A stretch of DNA of 64,000 nt from Cylicocyclus nassatus (lineage: Eukaryota > Nematoda > Chromadorea > Rhabditida > Strongylidae): the NCBI GenBank assembly GCA_958299035.1, contig CATQJL010000305.1:59908486-59972485 (forward strand), written 5' to 3'. The first letter of the stretch is position 1, and each line of letters begins with the position of its first letter. A program made the translations under genes and the position numbers. This document shows positions 23,520 through 33,900 of the stretch, in pieces. Below the pieces are notes generated by a model. That model was not told the DNA's origin. It saw nothing but the letters and a program-made list of their open reading frames with translations, and searched no databases.

Positions 23520-23680
23520 GCGAATCAAAAGCGAAAACCGCAAAGTGCTGCGGAAATCCTGCGAAAGCGCTGCGGAAACCCTGCACCCTGAGATCGCAGG
23601 GTTTCCGCAGCACTTGCGCAGGATTTCCGACGGGTCACCTGCGGAAACCCTGCGAAAGCGCTGCGAAAGTTCCGGCCAGT
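23520..23680. repeat. Array of GCGGAAAYCCTGCGAAAG short repeats with hairpin
   Basis: Units of AAGCGCTGCGGAAACCCTGC alternate with the reverse complement GCAGGGTTTCCGCAGCACTT around a CCTGAGATC loop. It shares its words with the array at 18236-18480. Confidence 0.75.
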
Positions 23681-24498
23681 TGTCTGAGCTGTTTTTCATG
23701 ACCACACTGTCGCGATAGGATGCAGGCGTTATTTTTCGGACAACCTACCAAAAGTCTTGCCAAAAAGTTCTTTTGTTTGCTGTATAGGACAGATTCATTG
23801 GTCCCCATGCAATTCGTTAATGATGATGTAATGTGCAAACCAAATATCGCTCTCTTCACTTCCATACTTGACCAGTTCCTGATTACAGTAAAGTGTGGGG
23901 CAATAAAGGGTATATGGCTTTGCGGCGACGAGTCACAAGCCAATTTACTACATCACTTTACTCGATCGACCATTATTGTATTCGTAGATTTTGCTTTTAT
24001 TGCGAAGAGTGGTTTAGGCAAAGTCATGTTTGTTTTACCCTAAATAAACTAAACCGATTCAGTTTACTCTGAAGGTTAGGAGACCTAGAGACTTTGGCAG
24101 CTTTCCTTCCACAATTAGTATCTGTGCTTTATAGAAGTGAAAGGAAGAAGTTCATGATTTTTTATTCGCTTTACTTCATGGCGTTAACACTCAAAATGCG
24201 TCCTCAAATTTCAGAATTTAGAAAATGTTTACTAAAGTTTTTCATGCAAAATTATTCAGCTAACTGCGCAGAAGCCTTAACAGACTGCGTTGCTCAAATA
24301 GAAAGTCTCTTCGGAATGGGGGATGCGACAAGAAGTAGCGAAAAGGGAATTTCTTCATGCTTCTGTTCACTAAGATTTTCGCTATCTAACTGTAAAAGCA
24401 GGAAGTCTAAGTGAGCTGATACTGTATGTCCCTTCAAGACTCCTGCGCGAACCGATTGAGATGAAACTCTACATACATTTGTTTTTGACCCCTCAGAT

Positions 24499-24558
24499 TG
24501 ACTTAAGATTAAAACACATTTTCTAACGTGACTTAAGATTAAAACACATTTTCTAACG
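24499..24558 (+). repeat. Perfect 30-bp tandem duplication
   Basis: A unit starting TGACTTAAGATTAAAACACA occurs twice in tandem without a difference. Confidence 0.95.
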
Positions 24559-24639
24559 AACGACTTTAACAATTTCGTGCAGACATCTGCACTAAAGATT
24601 TCATTTCGTACTGAAGAAAATTAGGTAATTGTAACCAGC

Positions 24640-25790
24640 GAAAGATCCCTGGTCGAAGTGGCCTTTCCAGAAAAGATGCAAACTGTCTCTAAACTCATCG
24701 AACGGTGATTCCGAATCTGTTTTTCTCATCTGCGGAGCGCCTTTGGATAAGGAGTTATGAGAATGTAGCGATAATTTGAAGGCGCAGTTAGAAGAAATCA
24801 TTGGTTTTATTTTGACTAGGCCTTCAATTTTTTGGCTTATAAAACGTTCATAATTTTTCACCCAGAGGCGCTCTGCAGATGAGGAAAGCAGATTTGAAAT
24901 CAGCGTTTAATGCTCTTTAAAGGCAGTGTCTCACCAAAATTTAGTTGTCGAGATTTCTACATTTTGCATGCCTGTCGGACCCTGTCTAGCGCTGCATGGG
25001 CTTAGAATCGCACGAAGTCCCCAAAAGCCCCGTTTTCTGGAGGCCCCGTGGAAGCAACGCGGACGAGTTGCATCTTTTAACTTCAGCCTCAGCCACAGTG
25101 GCAGCAACAGAGGGGAGGTGGATGCCAAGTGGAGGGACATGTTCAAACGCGTAAGGGGGAGACCGAAGGAGTCGTTCGCGCGTACCAAGTCGCTCTCCGC
25201 GTACCACTTTGAGCGAATTTTTCTCAGCGTGGAGGGTGTCAAATTGAGTAGAACTTGTTGTAATGGCCTATTCAGAGGTCCCTATAATGTAATATGTGAA
25301 GATCCGGCGACCTCAACTTTGGTGAGACACTGCCTTCTCGGCAAATCTCAACCTAGTCAAATTTGCGCTTACCTGGGGTTTTTCAATACGCTGATCCCGA
25401 AAATCAACTTTTGAAAGCTTGAAAATGGCGAAAATGAGCGTTTTTTGATGCCATTCCCTTTGATATTGGACGAGTGGAGCAAGGCCGATGACGCTAAATC
25501 GTGGCAGACCCAATGGTTATAGCGTTGCGGCGGGCAGCCTCCAATGGTAAGAAGGAAATTGCCAACTCGTCCAGATGCGTGTAAGATTTCCCTGCGCGTA
25601 CAAGTCTGGGAGCGATTTTCTCGGCAGGAAAAGCATGCTGTGCAGCCGGGATTGCACTGTTTTCATAATTGGGCGATAAGGAGCCTACCGCGTTGAAATC
25701 CCGAGTTGTTGGATTTTGCCGATCCACTGCCTTCAAGTGTATATCAATAAATGAAGGCCACTTTGACCAAAAAACCTTTCTCTTAGGCAA
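24640..25790. mobile_element. PIF/Harbinger-like MITE split by a TTAA element
   Basis: GGTCGAAGTGGCCTTTCCAG at the left and GGCCACTTTGACCAAAAAAC at the right are the subterminal repeats of the family described at 26271. The body is interrupted at 24921-25732. Confidence 0.55.
24921..25732. mobile_element. Composite TTAA-type MITE nested in a PIF-like MITE
   Basis: The element begins AGGCAGTGTCTCACC after TTAA (24917-24920). The same terminus recurs inverted at 25321-25335, and the outer right end CACTGCCT is followed by TCAA, a decayed TTAA. The 25336-25732 part resembles the interior of the 3389-3842 MITE (ATCCCGAAAATCAAC; GGGAGCGATTTTCTCG). Two family members are probably nested or fused. 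The 162-residue ORF within it is not a gene. Confidence 0.6.
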
Positions 25791-26270
25791 CCAGATTCGA
25801 CTTCCATTTCTGGTCAATCCGGGGCTTTCTTAAGTCCCTTCGAATATGAACTCGAGAATCGAAAACGAAAACCGAAAACTCGAAAACCCCGACGATCTCC
25901 CTTTCGGAGGACGCACAGGCCGGCTTTCCGAAACGGTGATTGGGTGGGCGTGCACGGAGGAGCAGATTTTACTGGAGGGGATGGAGGTGGGTGCCAACTT
26001 GGGGTCCTCATGCATCTTCCCTAAGGGATTTTCTTGCTTCCGAAGCGACATTCTGCGCCGCGACTTGGTCACTGGCTTGGTGGGAGGTCCTACAATATTA
26101 AGGCCATAAGCTCAAAACCCCTAAGTTGGGGTGGACGGTGCCTTCAAATGATGCTGCTTTGAGATAAGCATTCGCAGTGGCATCGATGTACCGTGCAGCG
26201 AGATTTAGGCTGCTGGAGGACGGAAGGGGATAGGAGAGTGTGATTTGCCACCTACTTATAATGTAACTCA

Positions 26271-26732
26271 CAAGGGAAGCGTGTTTAGTCGAAGTAAGCT
26301 TTCCAAATGAGACTCATACTGCCTTGAAGAACATTAAGCGATGATTCCAAATCTGCCTTCCAAATCTGCCAAGCGCCTTTGGACGCCGAGTTATGGGCGT
26401 TTTTCAGATCAAAAACTGAACACAAAACTAGAATAAAATCGCTCAAATTTGCTCAAGTGGTCCAGTGTGAAGTATCAGAGCAGTTTAGCAGTGGATACAT
26501 TTTGTCTAATATGCTAATACTTAACACTGCTTTATCTGAGCGCTGGGAAGATTGTAACAGTCGATTTTACCTAAACTCAGTATTCGTTTTCCGTTCCAAA
26601 AAACGGCCCTAACTGGGCGTACAGAGGCGCTTGGCAGATTTGGAAGGCAGATTTGGAATCACCGTGCAATACTCTTCAAAACTGTATGGGTCTCATACGA
26701 AAAGGCCACTTCGACTAAACACGCTTCCCTTG
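26271..26732. mobile_element. PIF/Harbinger-like MITE, 462 bp, TCA duplication
   Basis: The termini CAAGGGAAGCGT and ACGCTTCCCTTG are inverted repeats continuing into GTCGAAGT... subterminal repeats. TCA flanks both sides (26268-26270, 26733-26735). It is non-coding. Confidence 0.82.
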
Positions 26733-26856
26733 TCAGTTCAGTTACTGCGATCTGCGGTACCCAAGATATTTGAGCCAGGCCTAGCAGCGGAAGCATTTTC
26801 ATACGCTGAATGTCGTTTTCTGAGGGGGAAGCAAAAGGGTAAACAACTTTTATTAA

Positions 26857-27177
26857 CCCACTGACGACGATGTGGATCACCGGTGGCCCACGCACCTTTT
26901 GCTGCCAGGGACGATGTGGACCACCGGTGGCCCACATCCCTTGCAAAGTCATATTATTTGTGGATATAGTATTTTTTTCCACAAATCAACATTTTTCTCA
27001 ACCTTTTGCACTTTTGGGACCTATGGGGTCCGTCGTTCAGCAAAAGGTTTATAGTTGTTTATAAAACGACTTTGCATTCCGTAAATAACAACAAAACCTC
27101 CCCACACTGAAAGTGTTGTGCAAAATCGCGTCGTCACACAGCGCCGCCAGGCGAAATTAGGCGTCGTCGTCAATGGG
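26857..27177. mobile_element. piggyBac-like MITE, 321 bp, TTAA duplication
   Basis: TTAA lies at 26853-26856 and 27178-27181. The termini CCCACTGACGACG and CGTCGTCAATGGG are inverted repeats of the CCC..GACGACG kind seen in piggyBac-like elements. Inside, a GATGTGGWCCACCGGTGGCCC unit occurs twice, each nearly self-complementary. Confidence 0.82.
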
Positions 27178-27349
27178 TTAATATAAGCCCGACTTTGAAG
27201 CTGTAAGGTCATTTTACCAGTGACAGGCATCTAACTGGTCATGTCACAAATACGATTAGTGCATAAACTTGTGCGCACAAATTCTCAACGTGTTAAAACA
27301 TGACCTTTATGCGCAAAAGGATAAACGGTCCTTTGTTTACAACGACTAA

Positions 27350-27490
27350 GCAATAGTGACCATCAAATATGGTGTGTAGCTCCGCGACGATAATCAAACG
27401 AAAAGTACGAAATTTATGAAAAATCATGTGAATGAAGGAAATCATAAGTGTTTTTCTGTTCTAGTTGCTCCCGCCAATATGGAAGCACCT
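27350..27490 (-). repeat. Diverged relative of the palindrome hairpin module
   Basis: The order ATGGTGTGTAG, AATTTATGAAAAATCATGTGAA, GTTCTAGTTGCTCCCGCC parallels 9600-9740 in the left arm. The hairpin cluster itself is decayed. This shows the module is dispersed beyond the palindrome. Confidence 0.5.
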
Positions 27491-29693
27491 TGAGGTTGTG
27501 CGGGGCCAAGCAAAGTCATGGCTCCCATCGTCACGTAATTTTTCGCAATTATTTGTACAAATCCATTCTTTAGTCCAAGCTGTACCTATGGCACTCACCA
27601 CGACCCAAGTTTCGACAATGTCGAAGGGGAGCTCGTTTACAGATTCCAGATGCCGCTTCGTGCTGGCTCTGATTTGATTAAATGAATTATTGCGCAACCA
27701 TCCTAAAAATTTTTTTGTTGGCAAAAAAATTTGGCGCAAATCGGATGTAAGAAAATGACAGTAGATGCAGTTCGCACAAATCGCAAAAAGAAAACGAAGA
27801 AGCGACGAGAATCATCGGCAACGCGCAAAAAAATGTCTATTTTTTTTCTCAGAACGCATAGTCTAACCCAGGTAGTATTTAATTGATTAGTAATGCTGTG
27901 CTACATGAAAAACTTTTTTATAATGTGGAATTTTTTTCCGCAGAAACCCAAAACTTACAGCTTTCCATGGGCGCAGTTTGTAGATTAGCTCTGAAGCTTT
28001 GGAACTCAAACTTTCGTAAAATTTGAAAATCCTTGCTACATATATTGCATTCTTTTGCAGCCACTGTTCTTCTACCTCAATGTCAAAAAAAAAACGGATT
28101 TCTCGAATTTGTAAATCTTGAAATTACTTACAACGAATTCATTTCTGTAGTGATCTCGGACTTGCTTACCGGTTTCATCCCGAGGCGCTAATATGTTGTT
28201 GTTATCGTTTAACACGATCGTATATCAGCTCAAATCAAGGTGATAGATGGGCTAACATCAGCTAGCATTTATCAGATACTCGTTCTTCGCGCAGGCTTTT
28301 TGTGCTGAGTCAGGGCTAATAGACATCCGTCACCATGATGATATACTGGCGTTGTCAAGTCAGACAACGCTCACCCATTCCATCATCTGGTGCGCCGATC
28401 GGGAATAATGGGGGTAGTTCGCTTTTTGGTGACGTCATCCTGTCACATACGTAATGAAGATTGGATATACAGTCCATGATCTTTGCACTGTAAAAAAATA
28501 AGCCGTACAGATTTTTTTTCAGTTCAGGTTCGAGAAACATGGGCCACCATAATACCGTTTTTCTAAAGCAAAACATAACGTCAAAATAAATTGAATTTGA
28601 AATTTGGAGGCCACATTGAATCGGTGAAGGACATGGAACTCATCCAAAAATTCAAAACGCTTTTATTTTGTAAAAGCTGTTCCGAACCAAAAGACTCGAA
28701 GTTTTTGAAATTCGGAAATTTACGTCCGTTATTTTTCGCGTAGAAAACTAATATATTATCATGATTTTATGATAGAGTAATAGATAACTATATCCCTAGT
28801 TACCATGAGATTTTGTGAAGAAAAAATGGGTACTTTATCAACCTGCTATGTTGGAGTTATAGATAAATTTATGTCGCTCGTCTTCAAGACTGTGCGAGGA
28901 GGATATTTTGACATAATAAATTATCAAGTGTAAAAATATGTTCATTCAGAAAATCAACGGCAACTTGACGAATTGTGAAAACAATTTTTTAGAACTGAGA
29001 CGAAGGGAATGAACAGACCGGTTGCGAGGAATTTAATTTTCAACTCAATTTCTTGTAAATTCTTTACACGGTATATTCAACTGGGACAACTCATTTGATA
29101 TGCCAAGATTCATTCAAATTCAAAGTTGAACATGGAACATTATTTTTATGTACTCTAAATAATGCTGGAGCTCATTGAAACGTAATCTCTTCAACTAGTT
29201 ATTTTCACCGGGAAATCTAGTATCAACGGAGTGGACTGCTGTTTATGCTGATTCCGCGTATGCTGTGGTAGCCGTCTCGCTTTATTAGTCGTTGTTCTAG
29301 CTGATGATCCTAATGACTAGCTTGATGACAACAAGTTCCTTGCGTAGTTGATAGTCGCCATTGCAAAGCTTTGTGATTTGATTGTTTTGTTCGGCATGAT
29401 GAACGCGCTCTAGCTAAGGAATATGACGGAAACAGAGATATGAGGCACCCGAAAAGACATAGGGATGCGAAGGTAGAAGAATGGCAGGGGAAGAAGAGAA
29501 AGGGTGACATTTTAGTAAGTATTCCATCTCAATAAATGATAAATTTACTATTATGTCTGCGATAAATTGAAAGATTTTAAATTTGAAAAAATCAGGACAG
29601 CTCCATGCACTTTCCGGCCGCGTAAATATAAATACCGTTCTAAAAATACCTAAAATTAAAGCCTGTATATCCAAATTTATTTGAACAATTGTA
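27491..29693. other. No supported gene
   Basis: AT-rich, with homopolymer runs. Short minus-strand ORFs at 27461-27739 and 28355-28576 have no recognisable domain or splice context. I see nothing else. Confidence 0.45.
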
Positions 29694-29751
29694 CAGTTGT
29701 TTTCAATACGTATTGGCTTTTTCTACCGTATGCCTTCCAGCCTCAACATGA

Positions 29752-30475
29752 CGTGGATTGGTGTGGATCGGTGTGGATTGGTGCGGATGGTGTGGATCGG
29801 TGTGGATGGTGTGGATCGGTGTGGATGGTGTGGATCGGCGTGAATGGTGTGGATCGGCGTGAATGGTGCGGATCGGTGTGGATGGGGTGATCGGTGTGGA
29901 TGAGTGGATCGGTGTGGATGGTGTGGATCGGTGAGGATGGTGTGGATTGGTGCGGATGGTGTGGATGGGGTGATCGGTGTGGATGAGTGGATCGGTGTGG
30001 ATGGTGTGGATCGGTGTGGATGGTGTGGATCGGCGTGAATGGTGCGGATCGGTGTGGATGAGTGGATCGGTGTGGATGGTGTGGATCGGTGAGGATGGTG
30101 TGGATTGGTACGGATGGTGTGGATCGGCGTGAATGGTGCGGATCGGTGTGGATGGGGTGATCGGTGTGGATGAGTGGATCGGTGTGGATAGTGTGGATCG
30201 GTGAGGATGGTGTGGATTGGTGCGGATGGTGCGGATGGTGTGGATCGGTGTGGATCGGTGTGGATGGTGTGGATCGGCGTGAATGGTGCGGATCGGTGTG
30301 GATGAGTGGATCGGTGTGGATGGTGTGGATCGGTGAGGATGGTGTGGATTGGTGCGGATGGTGTGGATCGGCGTGAATGGTGCGGATCGGTGTGGATGGG
30401 GTGGATCGGTGTGGATGAGTGGATCGGTGTGGATGGTGTGGATCGGTGAGGATGGTGTGGATTGGTGCGGATGGC
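29752..30475. repeat. GGTGTGGAT-type minisatellite, about 720 bp
   Basis: Nearly uninterrupted 8-10-bp units of GGTGTGGATC with variants GGTGAGGAT, GGCGTGAAT and GGTGCGGAT are arranged in higher-order blocks that repeat every 100-150 bp. The long minus-strand HPHRSTPST-like reading frame is a by-product of unit spacing. Confidence 0.93.
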
Positions 30476-30695
30476 GATGCTGATTTGTAGCTCCTGGGTA
30501 GCATGGATAGTAGAGCTGCTCTTGTGATGTCGAAGTTATCATGGAGTGGTATGAATGTAGATAATGGTGCTAGTGGTGATGATGCAGCTGGTGTGGATGG
30601 CGATGCCGAGCCGTGGTAGCTGGGCTGATGTGGAGTGGTGTGGATTGGTGTGTTTGTTGGTGTTGCGTTTTATTGCGTTAGAAAGGGATGGAGTA

Positions 30696-30937
30696 CAGTC
30701 GCTTTCGATACGTATTGGTTTTTTCTACCGTATGCCTTCCAGCCTCAACAAGACGTGGATTGGTGTGGATTGGTGTGGATTGGTGCGGCGCCGCCGAGAA
30801 AAGCAACGCGGCGCAAACTCGAAGCGATGCGGCGCCTCACCAATCCATACCAATCCACACCAATCCACACCAATCCACGTCATGTCGAGGCTGGAAGGCA
30901 TACATTAGAAAAAACCAATACGTAATGGAAACGACTG
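30696..30937. mobile_element. 242-bp Tc1/mariner-type MITE, TA duplication
   Basis: The termini CAGTCGCTTTCGATACG and its inverted partner ending CGACTG are flanked by TA (30694-30695, 30938-30939), with inverted repeats of about 95 bp around a GC-rich core. It is non-coding. Confidence 0.8.
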
Positions 30938-30939
30938 TA

Positions 30940-33900
30940 TATGAATTTTAAATTTTTTACTCTATAAATAACATTTTTAGCCTAATTACAACTAAAAAAA
31001 TGTCGTCTATCGATTATTATTGTTTTCCTCAATTCACCGAAAATCAAAATCCGGTCACGCTTACATCTCAGGCACAAAACAAAAGACTACTTTGATTTTG
31101 CTTTGACACAAATTTTTGGCTGAGAAAGTAGACGATACAAAATATGTTGTTACTTTTCGGGACTAAGTTATATTGTTGGATGTTTACTGAACACCTGCGC
31201 TTTTTTTCAGTTGTGAAGAAAGTCCTATTTGCAAAGATATCACGTCGTCTAATTGGTTCTGTGATCAAAGTCAATTTTGCTTCTTATTCAGTATTCTGAG
31301 TAGATTATCAAAAAGTATGAATAACTCTGGTATTGCAGAAAAGACGCTTTGCAGTTTCGTAGCTCTGAAAACGTTTCTGGCATATCAAAACATTCGAAAG
31401 CAAATTCAGCCACCTGTCCAATTTTATGATCTTGCAGCTTTTTTGAACTCAAATTTTGAGGTGTTGCGGCGCTTTACAATACTATAAGAGATTACTCGAG
31501 TTTTCCTTCTTGCTCGAAGTGCTTAAGAAATTCTCCAAATTGAGTTATTGATAAGATGACAATTTGAAGATCACACTGACAAAATCGCCAAAGCGATAGT
31601 TGTAATGTTGGAATTTACCTATTCTCAAAGGAAGTAAGCGTTCTATGCATCGAAACGGAATTCACATAGGCTGGAATGCACAAGGTACAAATTAATGCTA
31701 TTAGTAAGGATGGGTGCGTGAAGAGCACTTGAGCCTCAATTAAGACCGTTAGACGTACACCAGTAATTCCGAAATCTTAGAAAGTGAATGCACAACATAA
31801 CACTCACAAACTCGCGATGCTAATTCGAGTCAAAAAGCCCCGCATATACGATGAGTAAAGGACCGTGGCCATAATTCGCGCGATTTCTTTTTAGCACTTC
31901 GCCAGAAGTCTTCAGATCCAATACTAGCAAACCGCACATGCATAGTGTGTATAACTTACGTGAATTGGTAAAACGCCCCATATTCTGTACATTTAGAATT
32001 TGCTTACAATAAGCTATGGACGTTTGGAAATTGCCATATAGCGTCGCGACTGAAATCGCGTGAAGTATGCCCCGGCCCTTGAGCTTAGATCGTTCCATTC
32101 CTTCCATTTTTCAAACTATTATAAAAGCAGATGGAACAAAGACGGGCAAACGTTCCAAAGCTATGCGACGCAGCTTTTCTTCCTCGTTTTAGTAGACATG
32201 TTCCATTGCTGGTTACTTTTGTGGTGACTGAAATAATTGCCGAAATTTCAAACCTATGGTTTATACCATGTGTAACTTGTTCAATTTTTCAAACTCTCCT
32301 TGTGAGTTGAAAAACTTTGACAACGATTGAATGGTATAAACAAAGTGCAAATAATTTGTTGGCATCTCCAAGTGACTATTAAGTTTTTTTTCAAAATAAC
32401 TCAAAAATCGATTATAATTATACACTAATTTTACAAAGCATTTTACCGTTTACCGCCTCAAATATCAAGTTCCGCATTTTACGAATGCAGGCTGGGGCGG
32501 GTTCCAAATCAAAAATTACGGCAATTTTTCCCCGAAGAACTTTACAATTTGGAAAGAAAAAACTCCTGTCAGAAATAAAAGGAGAAGCTGTACGAATCAC
32601 ACTTTAGTATTGCGCCATTCGAGGTCTACGAACTTTGAAATGACCAAAAGTGGAATCTAAAAGCATCAGAAAAATAATTTCGAAAATTTTGAGAAGCCAG
32701 AACTAGTATTCTATGAGGCTTGTGCTGTCGTTACAGTTTGAGGTCTAAATCTGAAGTAATTGAAAGCAGCAGAAAAATCGCTTTTGAACAACCCTACACA
32801 TTCTGTATAACCGTTTCTTCAACTGAGAGAAAAAAGAATGGTGGGCGTAAAAATAACATTTGTTCTCAACGGTCATGTGTTCCTCGAAAGAGTCATACAT
32901 GTAAAATACAGTCTTAAGTTTTATAACTGCCCTAGTCGCAAGGAATATCAATATCAATGTTCAAGAGTGAAAGTTCCGAGACACCTTTTTTTCCAAAACT
33001 CCATACTTACTACTTAAGGGTGGGATGACTTTTGGAGTTTTGCTCGTGGTTGTACTTCCTCATCATTTATTATCATTCAAACTACTAAGTGCGCATTGAT
33101 ATCTGAAATACCAGCTGTTTCTTTGGTAGAAAGTTGGGGATTGTGTGTGAGATGGGGGATGGGTGGGGGGGGGGTGGAGAGGAGTGAAAGGATAGGAGGA
33201 AAATGGAGTAGGGGAGGTGAGGGAATTTGGCCAAGACTGCGAGGGCATTCTTGGTAATGCTTGGGCTAATTGCCTTGAGACCAGAATATTAATCGAGATT
33301 TCCCCCCAAATGAAGAGCTGTAGTCTAGCTCTCGATTCTTGTAGCAGGCTCATATCAACGAGCAAATTATTGTGCGCTCTCAGGCAAGCTTCCCAATTAT
33401 TATATGTACATTGCCCCGAAGCAAGGGGAAAACGAAGTGAATTCGATTTCGAAACCGAATCTCGGATTGCGCTTCACCATAACAGCATGGAAATCGTCAC
33501 GGACATGTGCGTAAATGGTGCTTGACGTTTTCGATCAACGTCCGATAACGTCGTAAATACTATGAGATCCGCTGAAGATCTCATAGTAAGTGAATCTGCT
33601 GTAAATCTTACAATATCCGCTTCACCTCAGATCGTAAATAAAGATGTCAGAGCGGTGGTGCGCATTCAAGCATGGCACTAACACAACAACCAAGCAGTGC
33701 TAACTCGTCCATAAATCATCTCGTGCGCGATGTTCTTAGCCAGATAACACAACGTTCCCTGTTCCGGTCAACTGCGTCAGCTGCGTTCAATGTACGCACG
33801 CGACTTTTATTGCAGATCGTGCGGAATGAACGTTTTTTGTCCGAGTTATTTTGCGCCGGAACGTAGCTCAGCGTTAGCTTTACGTCGTCTTTCCGTTGCA

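Larger units (their letters stand above)
23174..24639. other. No supported gene; repeat array and tandem duplication
   Basis: The stretch contains the array at 23520-23680 and the 30-bp duplication at 24499-24558. Otherwise I see nothing. Confidence 0.5.
29694..30937. mobile_element. TA-flanked MITE remnants enclosing a minisatellite
   Basis: A left terminus (CAGTTGTTTTCAATACG after TA) at 29694 is followed by CTACCGTATGCCTTCCAGCC and GACGTGGATTGGTGTGGAT. The same left end recurs at 30696, and its inverted form ends at 30937. One reading is a MITE whose inner GTGTGGAT stretch expanded; another is two insertions side by side. Confidence 0.6.

Noticed and set aside
24926..25414. 162-residue ORF
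   Set aside because: Lies inside the composite TTAA MITE and crosses its internal terminus; non-coding repeat.
25846..26109. 87-residue ORF in a GC-richer stretch
   Set aside because: No recognisable domain, no flanking exons in frame, and it sits between MITEs.
28355..28576. 73-residue minus-strand ORF
   Set aside because: Contains a Pro-rich segment that looks mildly coding, but I see no domain, splice context or repeat relationship that would support it.
29703..30542. 279- and 253-residue minus-strand ORFs rich in His, Pro, Ser and Thr
   Set aside because: They translate the GGTGTGGAT minisatellite; two frames give the same kind of peptide, so this is not a gene.
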